Shown here: piece after piece, positions 1 to 4,720 of the stretch
How the letters are laid out: each line of letters starts with the position of its first letter
How positions within the stretch are numbered: the first letter of the stretch is position 1
Assembly: GCA_947461185.1 (NCBI GenBank)
Contig: CANHJY010000141.1
Coordinates: 1-5,649, forward strand
DNA length: 5,649 nt
Direction of reading: 5' to 3'
Source: Flavobacteriales bacterium
Lineage (GTDB): Bacteria; Bacteroidota; Bacteroidia; Flavobacteriales_D; Crocinitomicaceae
Notes under the pieces: generated by a model
Seen by the model: the letters and a program-made list of their open reading frames with translations, nothing else
The model's database searches: none
What the model was told of the DNA's origin: nothing
Made by a program: the position numbers and the translations under genes

Positions 1-160
1 CACGCAAGCACTAAATGGACTAGAGAACGGAACTACTGGTGATTTTGTAGCGATGGACATCCGTGAAGCCATGCTGCAACTTGGAAATATTACTGGTCAG
101 ATTGATATCGATACGGATATACTTGGTGCGATATTTTCCAAGTTTTGTATTGGAAAGTAG
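1..160 (+). CDS. mnmE: MnmE (TrmE) tRNA-modification GTPase, C-terminal end only
   Basis: Reading from base 2 gives about 52 residues ending in LGAIFSKFCIGK and a TAG stop. The FCIGK terminus with its conserved cysteine, preceded by a helix of the type LGNITG...DILG, is the hallmark of MnmE. MnmE is the cytoplasmic GTPase that works with MnmG to install the (carboxymethyl)aminomethyl group on wobble U34 of certain tRNAs, and the C-terminal cysteine is part of that chemistry in the family. The G domain and N-terminal folate-binding domain lie upstream of the window. The segment between ITG and ILG (QIDIDTD) seems one residue longer than I remember for typical homologues. The last 60 bases are repeated twice downstream, at 847-900 and 1619-1678. 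Identification is firm although only the tail is visible. Confidence 0.95.
   Translation, partial: TQALNGLENGTTGDFVAMDIREAMLQLGNITGQIDIDTDILGAIFSKFCIGK
101..160 (+). repeat. mnmE-tail direct repeat, copy A (authentic gene end)
   Basis: This is the reference copy of a direct repeat found three times in the window. It encodes I-D-I-D-T-D-I-L-G-A-I-F-S-K-F-C-I-G-K and the stop. The last 18 bases (143-160, TTTTGTATTGGAAAGTAG) coincide with the position in mnmE/trmE/thdF that the SGI1 family of integrative elements uses as its attachment site (recalled from the literature). It is therefore a plausible attachment-site core. Copy B matches these 18 bases at 17 positions and copy C at 14. Confidence 0.85.
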
Positions 161-165
161 ATTTC

Positions 166-196
166 TTTAATTTCAATTTTAGTTTTACTATCTTTG
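166..196 (+). promoter_or_regulatory. Putative promoter of the mntA-hepT operon
   Basis: TATCTTTG at 189-196 is a perfect match to the Bacteroidota -7 element TAnnTTTG. A weak -33-like TTTA lies 19 bp upstream at 166-169. The start codon of mntA follows 16 bp after the -7 box. The promoter begins right after the mnmE stop, so the toxin-antitoxin cassette carries its own transcription start and does not depend on mnmE read-through. Confidence 0.5.
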
Positions 197-212
197 TTAA
201 AGTCAATAGCAT

Positions 213-518
213 ATGCAAAATTTGATTGAAACATACAAAAATGAGTTAAAGTCACTTTGCGAAAAGTATGACGTGAAAATCATGTATGTGTTTGGTTCTG
301 CGGTTACAAGTCACTTTTCTGAATCAAGCGATGTAGATATTTTGATATCATTCAAAGATATTTCGTTTGAAAAATATACAGACAATTATTTTGAATTACA
401 CGAAGCGCTTGTAAATTTATTTCAACGAAAAGTAGATCTAGTTACCGAACGATCACTATCCAATCCCTATTTTATTGAGAGCATAGAAAAAACAAAACAG
501 CTCCTTTATGCAGCATAG
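213..518 (+). CDS. mntA: MNT-type nucleotidyltransferase antitoxin (MntA-like)
   Basis: A 101-residue minimal nucleotidyltransferase. Residues 27-45 carry the family signature: G28-S29, then D40-x-D42 after ten intervening residues (the GSX10DXD motif), with a third likely metal ligand at D75 in RKVDLV. In characterised MntA-HepT pairs (established in Shewanella) the MNT protein is the antitoxin and inactivates the HEPN toxin by transferring AMP to a tyrosine of its RX4HXY motif. All catalytic residues are present, so it is probably active. It starts at an ATG 52 bp after the mnmE stop and overlaps the hepT start by 11 bp, the usual translational coupling for this pair. No strong Shine-Dalgarno sequence is seen, as is common in Bacteroidota. 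The length is normal for the family. A decayed relative of its second half lies at 4775-4933. Confidence 0.92.
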   Translation: MQNLIETYKNELKSLCEKYDVKIMYVFGSAVTSHFSESSDVDILISFKDISFEKYTDNYFELHEALVNLFQRKVDLVTERSLSNPYFIESIEKTKQLLYAA

Positions 519-846
519 TATTGAAATGTATTTGTTGGATATTTTCAACTCGATTGAATCAATTGAAAAATATTTAGGAGAAGAGAGGGATTTTACTCAT
601 TATGAAGCGAATAAATTACTCAGACGTGCTGTTGAGCGAGAACTAGAAATTATTGGGGAAGCAACGAATAGAATTCTCAAATTAGATTCAACTATTGATA
701 TTGCAAATGCACGCAGAATTGTAGACTTAAGAAATTTCGTTATCCATTCCTACGATAGCGTTGATAATGTTATTATTTGGGGAATTATCATCAAAGATTT
801 ACCACTCCTCAAAATACACGTGCTAAACTTACTGCCTAAAAATTAG
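508..846 (+). CDS. hepT: HEPN-domain RNase toxin (HepT-like, DUF86)
   Basis: A 112-residue all-alpha protein of the HepT/DUF86 family. The catalytic RX4HXY motif is intact in RNFVIHSY, with R75, H80 and Y82. H80 is expected to act in RNA cleavage, and Y82 is the residue AMPylated by the partner MNT protein in studied systems. RAVERELEIIGEA at residues 40-52 is a typical helix of the family. The chosen ATG lies inside the 3' end of mntA; an alternative start is M7 at 526. The frame ends in a TAG at 844-846, directly and in the same frame followed by an mnmE tail copy (ATT GAT...). The stop aligns with the CAG glutamine codon of mnmE, so the gene is fused to the repeat to the base. A partial paralogue of its last 24 codons is found at 1547-1618. 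Confidence 0.9.
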   Translation: MQHSIEMYLLDIFNSIESIEKYLGEERDFTHYEANKLLRRAVERELEIIGEATNRILKLDSTIDIANARRIVDLRNFVIHSYDSVDNVIIWGIIIKDLPLLKIHVLNLLPKN

Positions 847-900
847 ATTGATACCGATATTTTAGGAGCGATATTTTCGAAGTTTTGTATTGGAAAATAG
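847..900 (+). repeat. mnmE': mnmE-tail direct repeat, copy B
   Basis: This copy encodes I-D-T-D-I-L-G-A-I-F-S-K-F-C-I-G-K and a TAG stop. Relative to copy A it lacks 6 bp (two codons), and every other difference is synonymous. The putative attachment core is 883-900 (TTTTGTATTGGAAAATAG, 17 of 18 identical to copy A). Similarity continues a few bases past the stop (ATTTC). It abuts the hepT stop codon and has no upstream mnmE body, so it is not expressed as MnmE here. Synonymous-only divergence implies it was recently the end of a functional mnmE, in this lineage or a donor. Confidence 0.88.
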
Positions 901-984
901 ATTTCATAAAATACCTTATCATTTTACAACGATTTTCTTTTCCAAACATTTTCTAAAAATAAATTATTTCTGGTGCGTTTTGGA

Positions 985-996
985 TGTATATTTACA
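985..996. promoter_or_regulatory. Possible parDE operator / -7 region
   Basis: TGTATATTTACA is an interrupted palindrome (TGTA, 4 bp, TACA) 16 bp before the parD start codon. It overlaps TATATTTA at 987-994, which resembles a -7 box. A second, longer-range pair GGTG (972-975) and CACC (995-998) frames the same stretch. ParD-type ribbon-helix-helix proteins usually autorepress at such palindromes next to their own start. No convincing -33 element was found at the expected distance, so confidence is low. Confidence 0.35.
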
Positions 997-1012
997 CCAT
1001 AAATGAAACGTT

Positions 1013-1258
1013 ATGAAAAGACAAAGTATTTCCTTTACTGAACCAAATGATGAATGGCTTAAAAGTCAAATTGATAATAAAGAATACTCAAGTAAAAGTG
1101 AATTGGTTAATGATCTTATACGTCAGGCAAGAAATCAGCAACAGCAGATTGACTTAATTCGTCTCAAGCTAGAAAGAGCAGAAAAATCGGGATTTACAAC
1201 TGATTCTAAAACTGAAATACTGAAGCAATCAAAAAAATTGCTGAATGGCAAATTATAA
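1013..1258 (+). CDS. parD: ParD-like ribbon-helix-helix antitoxin
   Basis: An 81-residue protein with the ParD/CopG layout. Residues 3-8 (RQSISF) form the DNA-contacting beta strand of a ribbon-helix-helix dimer. Helices follow at about 9-22 and 26-41 (SSKSELVNDLIRQAR). The extended C-terminal arm, with the family-typical ERAEKSGF and KTEIL segments, binds and neutralises the ParE toxin. The N-terminus would bind the operator just upstream. The ATG at 1013 is chosen because translation from it begins directly at the ribbon strand; a closer upstream ATG at 1003 is out of frame. The frame is intact and overlaps the parE start by 14 bp. Since parE is broken, this is now an orphan antitoxin that might protect against related ParE toxins or simply not yet have decayed. 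Confidence 0.88.
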   Translation: MKRQSISFTEPNDEWLKSQIDNKEYSSKSELVNDLIRQARNQQQQIDLIRLKLERAEKSGFTTDSKTEILKQSKKLLNGKL

Positions 1259-1532
1259 ATTAAGTAATGTTGCCAAGGAAGATTTAATTCGGATTCATCA
1301 TTATGGTATAAAAACTTTTGGTTTAAAATAGGCAGTTAAATACTTTGATTCTTTCTTTGTTCACTTTGAATTAATTGCGAAAAACCCACAATCATTTGAA
1401 TCCGTTGACTTTATCAAATCTGGTTACAGACGTTGCGTATGTGGTGTTGACAGCATATTTTACAAAGTAAATGAGGATATTGTCTAAATAATGACAATCA
1501 TAGGCAAACAGGATCTTGATCAATTAATTTAA
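1245..1532 (+). pseudogene. parE: ParE toxin gene, inactivated by two nonsense codons
   Basis: Translating from the ATG at 1245, which overlaps the end of parD, gives a clear ParE/RelE-superfamily toxin: MANYKLSNVAKEDLIRIH, then YFDSFF, then GYRRCVCGVDSIFYKV, then IMTIIGKQDL before a TAA at 1530-1532. About 95 codons matches the usual ParE length. Two in-frame stops interrupt it: TAG at 1329-1331 (codon 29) and TAA at 1485-1487 (codon 81). Each is one substitution away from a likely ancestral sense codon (CAG and GAA). No indel is seen. ParE toxins poison DNA gyrase in characterised systems; this one can yield only a 28-residue peptide. The lack of other damage suggests recent inactivation, while the antitoxin stayed intact. 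Confidence 0.88.
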
Positions 1533-1546
1533 ATCTGGCGCTTCCT

Positions 1547-1618
1547 ATTTGGAACATTACAATCAAGGATTTACCACTCCTTAGAATACAAAGACTACGT
1601 TTATTACCGAAAAAGTGG
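1547..1618 (+). pseudogene. hepT': Remnant of a second hepT 3' end
   Basis: Codons 1547-1618 read IWNITIKDLPLLRIQ and so on to PKKW, aligning without gaps to the last 23 residues and stop of the HepT-like gene at 775-846. Sixteen of 23 residues are identical. The TAG stop of the intact gene corresponds to TGG (W) here, so the frame runs straight on into mnmE-tail copy C and ends with its TAG at 1676-1678. Nothing upstream of 1547 resembles hepT; the end of the parE pseudogene lies only 14 bp away. It is a relic of another MNT-HEPN cassette that sat on the same kind of mnmE tail. Confidence 0.82.
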
Positions 1619-1678
1619 ATTGATAACGATACCCATATTTTGGGAGCGATTTTCTCCAATTTTTGTGTCCGGAAGTAG
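1619..1678 (+). repeat. mnmE': mnmE-tail direct repeat, copy C (degenerate)
   Basis: This copy encodes I-D-N-D-T-H-I-L-G-A-I-F-S-N-F-C-V-R-K and a TAG stop. It aligns without gaps to copy A (same 60-bp length, unlike copy B) but has amino-acid changes, including G to R in the FCIGK motif. The putative attachment core 1661-1678 matches copy A at 14 of 18 positions. It is the most diverged and most distal copy, consistent with being the oldest tail, no longer under selection. It lies 3 bp from the end of the convergent regulator gene at 1682. Confidence 0.82.
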
Positions 1679-1681
1679 ACT

Positions 1682-1900
1682 TTAAAAGTCCTCCAACAGT
1701 TTACTTACTGGAATTTCAAGACCATTTGCAATTTCTAAAAGGTATAAAATACTCGGATTAATTTTCCCTTTCTCCAATCTGTTAATGGAAGGTTGGTCTT
1801 TTCCAATTTTAAATGCCAAATCAGTCTGACTCAAAGATTTTGATAAACGAAGTTCTCGCACCTTTAAACCTAATTTGATTAATTGATCATTTAATTCCAC
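1682..1900 (-). CDS. XRE-family (Cro/C1-type HTH) transcriptional regulator
   Basis: A 72-residue single-domain protein. Residues 8-66 make a complete HTH_3 fold: a first helix (IKLGLKVRELRLSK), the helix-turn-helix at about 24-45 (SQTDLAFKIGKDQPSINRLEKG), then a helix (ILYLLEIANGLEIPVSKLL). There is no effector or peptidase domain, so it is a pure DNA-binding regulator, probably dimeric. Translation appears to begin at a GTG (1898-1900), because no in-frame ATG lies nearby upstream. It is transcribed away from the FISUMP cluster. The intergenic region holds two near-identical 16-bp palindromes that cover elements of both promoters, so it probably represses itself and the cluster. This regulatory role is inferred. 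Small XRE proteins can also be antitoxins, but no toxin partner is adjacent on its strand. Confidence 0.88.
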   Translation of the reverse strand: MELNDQLIKLGLKVRELRLSKSLSQTDLAFKIGKDQPSINRLEKGKINPSILYLLEIANGLEIPVSKLLEDF

Positions 1901-1929
1901 GATGGGAATTTCGCGAAGTAAACTTTATA

Positions 1930-1961
1930 AAAAGATAACGGATTCGTTATATAATAACAAA
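1930..1961 (-). promoter_or_regulatory. Putative promoter of the XRE regulator gene
   Basis: On the minus strand, TTTG (complement of 1958-1961) is followed after exactly 20 bp by TATCTTTT (complement of 1930-1937). This matches the Bacteroidota -33/-7 consensus except for the last base of the -7 box. The -33 element lies inside palindrome O2, and the -7 element overlaps the outer three bases of O1. Confidence 0.55.
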
Positions 1962-1969
1962 TTTGTTAT
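1935..1969. promoter_or_regulatory. Two tandem 16-bp palindromic operators (O1, O2)
   Basis: O1 at 1935-1950 is ATAACGGATTCGTTAT and O2 at 1954-1969 is ATAACAAATTTGTTAT. Both have identical ATAAC/GTTAT outer arms and a shared central ATT, and their starts lie 19 bp apart (nearly two helical turns, hence on about the same DNA face). They sit between the divergent XRE and FISUMP genes and overlap elements of both promoters. This is the classic arrangement of binding sites for a small XRE repressor such as the one at 1682-1900. Binding itself is inferred. Confidence 0.7.
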
Positions 1970-1974
1970 ATTTG
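1943..1974 (+). promoter_or_regulatory. Putative promoter of the FISUMP gene cluster
   Basis: TATATTTG at 1967-1974 is a perfect Bacteroidota -7 element. TTCG at 1943-1946, a weak -33 (consensus TTTG), lies 20 bp upstream. The -33 falls inside palindrome O1 and the -7 overlaps the end of O2, so a protein bound at either site would block RNA polymerase. The first FISUMP gene starts about 30 bp downstream of the -7 box. Confidence 0.6.
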
Positions 1975-2004
1975 CATCAACAGTATTTTCTAAAACCAAT
2001 AAAA

Positions 2005-2691
2005 ATGTTTAAAATAATTACCCTATTATTTCTTTCATTCTCTGCATTATCTATTTCTCAAGAAATAGGAGCAATAACAGATTCTCGTGACGGAAAAGTA
2101 TACAAAATAGTTGTCATTGGCACCCAAACATGGATGACTAGGAATTTAGACGCTAGTAACTTTCGAAATGGGGACCCAATTCCTGAAGCAAGAACCAATG
2201 AAGAATGGGAAAAAGCTGGAAAGGAGGGGAAACCCGCATGGTGTTATTATGAAAATGATCTCGCCAATGGAGCAAAATACGGGAAACTGTACAATTGGTA
2301 TGCGGTGAAAGACTCGAGAGGCTTGGCACCCGAAGGATATCACGTGCCTAGTGATGCAGAGTGGACGCAAATAAAAGATTATTTGGGCGGAGAAAGTGAT
2401 GCAGGTGGAAAAATGAAAAATACTACTGGATGGGTTTCACCAAATAAGGACGCTTCCAATAGTAGCGGGTTCTTAGGCCTTCCAGGTGGAAATCGAACGA
2501 ATTGGGGGAAATTTAGTGAAATTGAAGAGAGGGGCACATGGTGGAGTTCTACGGAGAACTCTCAGACTTCAGAATATGCCGTAAGTGACCCATTTGCCTA
2601 TTGGTTCGGTCTTCATTCCTTGGTTGGTGGAACACTAAAGAACATTGGAAATGAAAGTTGTGGTTACTCTATTCGCTGTGTGAAAGATTAA
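2005..2691 (+). CDS. Secreted FISUMP (Fib_succ_major) domain protein, paralogue 1
   Basis: A 228-residue exported protein made almost entirely of one FISUMP domain (TIGR02145/PF09603, the Fibrobacter succinogenes major paralogous domain). Residues 1-18 are a Sec signal peptide (MFKIITLLFLSFSALSIS) with no lipobox. Family landmarks in order are ITDSRDGKVYK (24-34), WMTRNL (43-48), NGDPIP (55-60), WCYY (79-82), YGKLYNWYAV (92-101), RGLAP...GYHVPSD (105-117), GGKMK (134-138), LPGGNR (159-164), WWSST (179-183) and the terminal RCVKD. C80 and C225 occur in all four paralogues and may form a disulfide; C219 is unique to this copy. The start is the ATG at 2005; an in-frame TTG at 1963 lies inside the promoter and is rejected. 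Unlike the other three it has its own signal peptide and the ITDSRDGKVYK segment, so it may be the founding copy. Function unknown; the fold is thought to be C-type-lectin/FGE-like. Confidence 0.88.
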   Translation: MFKIITLLFLSFSALSISQEIGAITDSRDGKVYKIVVIGTQTWMTRNLDASNFRNGDPIPEARTNEEWEKAGKEGKPAWCYYENDLANGAKYGKLYNWYAVKDSRGLAPEGYHVPSDAEWTQIKDYLGGESDAGGKMKNTTGWVSPNKDASNSSGFLGLPGGNRTNWGKFSEIEERGTWWSSTENSQTSEYAVSDPFAYWFGLHSLVGGTLKNIGNESCGYSIRCVKD

Positions 2692-2712
2692 TTTAATTGA
2701 ATACTACATTTT

Positions 2713-3336
2713 ATGAAAAACTATATTTTCCCATTGCTTTTATTTACTGGAATTGTAAGTTATTCCAATGCCCAAAAGGTAAAATTAGGCATCCATGTGT
2801 GGATGACCAAGAATTTAGACGTTTCAACCTTCAGAAATGGAGACCCTATTCCTCAAGCACAAACAGATGAGGAATGGAAAAGAGCGGGTGAGGCAAAACA
2901 ACCTGCTTGGTGCTATTTTAACAACGATCCGGAAAATGGAGCGAAGTACGGAAAACTTTACAATTGGTATGCAGTAAATGACTCACGTGGTATAGCACCT
3001 AAAGGTTGGCACGTAGCCAGCGATGGAGAATGGATAGCATTAACATATTGGTTAGGTGGCGAAACAGTAGCAGGTGGCAAAATGAAAAGTACTGCAGGAT
3101 GGAATGAACCAAACCTGGACGCTTCCAATAACAGCGGCTTCCTAGCTCTTCCAGGAGGTAATCGCGGCTACAATAGTTCATTCTTTGGTATTGGAGAGTG
3201 GGGTTATTGGTGGAGTTCTTCAGAGCACAGTGCAACCCTTGCATGGACACACTTCTTGGGTTACTCTAAGGCAGATGTTTACAAGAGCAATTACGGTAAG
3301 GATTTTGGGATGGCTGTTCGCTGTGTGAAGGATTAA
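2713..3336 (+). CDS. Secreted FISUMP domain protein, paralogue 2
   Basis: A 207-residue protein with signal peptide MKNYIFPLLLFTGIVSYSNA and predicted cleavage before Q21, then directly the FISUMP domain. Landmarks are WMTKNLDVSTFRNGDPIP (30-47), WCYF (66-69), YGKLYNWYAV (79-88), GGKMKST (121-127), LPGGNR (146-151), WWSSS (166-170) and RCVKD (203-207). The only mature-protein cysteines are C67 and C204. It begins 21 bp after the stop of paralogue 1 and has no promoter of its own that I can see, so it is probably co-transcribed. Residues 22-28 (KVKLGIH) diverge from the TVxIGSQ of paralogues 3 and 4. It lacks the ITDSRDG segment of paralogue 1, as do copies 3 and 4. No anchoring or T9SS sorting domain is visible, so it is likely periplasmic or released. 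Molecular function unknown. Confidence 0.88.
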   Translation: MKNYIFPLLLFTGIVSYSNAQKVKLGIHVWMTKNLDVSTFRNGDPIPQAQTDEEWKRAGEAKQPAWCYFNNDPENGAKYGKLYNWYAVNDSRGIAPKGWHVASDGEWIALTYWLGGETVAGGKMKSTAGWNEPNLDASNNSGFLALPGGNRGYNSSFFGIGEWGYWWSSSEHSATLAWTHFLGYSKADVYKSNYGKDFGMAVRCVKD

Positions 3337-3358
3337 ATTTAATTAAATAATTCATTCT

Positions 3359-3979
3359 ATGAAAAACTATATTTTCCCTTTGCTTTTTTTAATTGGATTT
3401 GTATATTTTTCTTATGCCCAAACTGTAACTATTGGCTCCCAAATATGGATGACCAAGAATCTCGATGTTTCAACCTTTAGAAATGGAGACCCCATTCCTG
3501 AAGCAAAGTCAGATCAAGAATGGTTGAAAGCAGGAGAAAACAAACAACCCGCCTGGTGTTATTATGAAAATAATCCCGCGAATGGTGCAAAATATGGTAA
3601 GTTGTATAATTGGTTTGCAGTTAACGACCCTCGGGGTTTGGCACCCGTGGGATATCATATTCCCTCAGATAAGGAATGGACTATTCTTAGCAGCTGTTTA
3701 GGTGGTGAAAATGCTGCTGGTAACAAAATGAAAAGCACCAACGGTTGGGCAGAAAATGGCAATGCTAACAACTCCAGCGGGTTTTCAGGTCTTCCCGGCG
3801 GACACCGTTCCATCAGTGGGAAATTCTTCGACGATGGCAAAGGTGGTTACTGGTGGAGTTCTACGGAGGACGGTACAGGAGGTGTCTGGCTCTGCGTCTT
3901 TTATTACAATAGTGGAGATGCCATCAGGGATGGCGGACTGAAGAAAGGCGGGATTTCTGTTCGATGTGTGAAGGATTAA
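3359..3979 (+). CDS. Secreted FISUMP domain protein, paralogue 3
   Basis: A 206-residue protein with signal peptide MKNYIFPLLFLIGFVYFSYA and a mature start at Q21. It has the complete set of FISUMP landmarks: WMTKNL (30-35), WCYY (66-69), YGKLYNWFAV (79-88), GYHIPSDKEW (98-107), GNKMKST (121-127), LPGGHR (145-150), WWSST (165-169) and RCVKD (202-206). Besides the conserved C67 and C203 it has two extra cysteines, C113 and C179, that could form a second disulfide. Over residues 21-110 it is 83/90 identical to paralogue 4, but only about 43 of 97 aligned positions match after residue 110. The gene follows paralogue 2 by 22 bp, and its leader repeats the TTCATTCT-ATG context seen in similar form before copies 2 and 4. 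Probably part of one operon; function unknown. Confidence 0.88.
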   Translation: MKNYIFPLLFLIGFVYFSYAQTVTIGSQIWMTKNLDVSTFRNGDPIPEAKSDQEWLKAGENKQPAWCYYENNPANGAKYGKLYNWFAVNDPRGLAPVGYHIPSDKEWTILSSCLGGENAAGNKMKSTNGWAENGNANNSSGFSGLPGGHRSISGKFFDDGKGGYWWSSTEDGTGGVWLCVFYYNSGDAIRDGGLKKGGISVRCVKD

Positions 3980-3995
3980 TTTAATACTCCATTCT

Positions 3996-4619
3996 ATGAA
4001 AAAATATATTTTTCCATTGCTTCTATTTACTGGATTTGTCAGTTATTCCAATGCCCAAACCGTATCCATTGGTTCCCAAGTATGGATGACAAAAAATCTC
4101 GATGTTTCAACCTTTAGGAACGGAGACTCCATTCATGAAGCAAAGTCAGATCAAGAATGGTTAAAAGCAGGAGAAAACAAACAACCGGCCTGGTGTTATT
4201 ATGAAAATAATCCCGCGAATGGAGTAAAATATGGTAAGTTGTATAATTGGTTTGCAGTAACAGATCCGCGAGGTTTAGCACCCGTGGGATATCATATTCC
4301 CTCAGATAAGGAATGGACTGTACTGACAGATTATTTGGGAGGAGAAGAAAAAGCTGGAAATAAGATGAAATCAAAAGATGACCCGAAAAGCGTTGGCACT
4401 GGGACTAATGGTAGCGGTTTTTCAGGTCTTCTAGGCGGGTACCGTTTTAATAACGATGGCGCATATTACCAAATTGGCAGGATCGGTTACTGGTGGAGTT
4501 CTACGGGGGACGGTCCGGGCTATGCCTGGATCCGAACCCTAAGTTTCAGCATTGGAGGTGTCCGCAGGATGAGCAACGGAAAGGACACTGGGTTCTCTGT
4601 TCGTTGCCTCAGGGATTAG
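3996..4619 (+). CDS. Secreted FISUMP domain protein, paralogue 4
   Basis: A 207-residue protein with signal peptide MKKYIFPLLLFTGFVSYSNA and mature start Q21. Landmarks present are WMTKNL (30-35), WCYY (66-69), YGKLYNWFAV (79-88), GNKMKS (121-126), WWSST (166-170) and a terminal RCLRD. It departs from its siblings in several normally conserved places. NGDPIP is NGDSIH, LPGG is LLGG, RCVKD is RCLRD, and the T-x-G-W after GNKMKS is replaced by KDDPKSVGTGT. These could mark relaxed constraint or functional divergence. The gene starts 16 bp after paralogue 3 and is the last of the cluster. I see no hairpin-plus-T-tract terminator in the following 100 bases. C67 and C204 are the only mature-protein cysteines. 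Function unknown. Confidence 0.86.
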   Translation: MKKYIFPLLLFTGFVSYSNAQTVSIGSQVWMTKNLDVSTFRNGDSIHEAKSDQEWLKAGENKQPAWCYYENNPANGVKYGKLYNWFAVTDPRGLAPVGYHIPSDKEWTVLTDYLGGEEKAGNKMKSKDDPKSVGTGTNGSGFSGLLGGYRFNNDGAYYQIGRIGYWWSSTGDGPGYAWIRTLSFSIGGVRRMSNGKDTGFSVRCLRD

Positions 4620-4720
4620 AATTAATTTGATTCATTAGACAATTCAACGCGAAATGGTCAGTTTCTAAATTTACTAAAGTTCCTTATTCATTTAGGTTTA
4701 ATTACCAAAATAAAATTCAA
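4620..4720. other. Intergenic stretch with no recognisable feature
   Basis: About 100 AT-rich bases separate the last FISUMP gene from the chimeric pseudogene. I found no terminator hairpin, convincing promoter, palindrome or mnmE-tail repeat in it. Confidence 0.5.

Larger units (their letters stand above)
2713..4619 (+). repeat. Tandem gene-length duplication (paralogues 2-4)
   Basis: Three units of about 640 bp follow head to tail, each made of a short AT-rich spacer, an ATGAAAAA start, a signal peptide and one FISUMP domain. The spacers are themselves alike (TTAATTTAAT or a close variant after the stop, then ATTCTATG or ATTTTATG at the start), so duplication took in the intergenic DNA. 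Paralogue 1 is related but has a different 5' end. The 5' two-thirds of units 3 and 4 are nearly identical at the DNA level. Confidence 0.85.

Noticed and set aside
101..1678. CRISPR array or integron attC sites as an explanation of the repeats
   Set aside because: Spacing is irregular (hundreds of bases holding genes). The repeats are coding-derived mnmE ends, and they lack attC-type palindromic structure and a nearby integrase.
1963..2004. Upstream in-frame TTG start that would extend the first FISUMP protein by 14 residues
   Set aside because: The TTG lies inside operator O2 and before the -7 box, so it would not be transcribed. The ATG at 2005 gives a clean signal peptide.
2146..4374. 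Minus-strand and alternate-frame ORFs inside the FISUMP genes (e.g. 2146-2370, 2999-3250, 3655-3840, 3756-3941, 4114-4374)
   Set aside because: They lie wholly within well-supported FISUMP genes, lack recognisable motifs and recur because the paralogues share sequence.
2005..4619. Diversity-generating retroelement targets (lectin-like fold with variable C-terminal half)
   Set aside because: No reverse transcriptase, no template repeat and no adenine-specific substitution pattern is visible in the window. Ordinary duplication, divergence or conversion explains the data.
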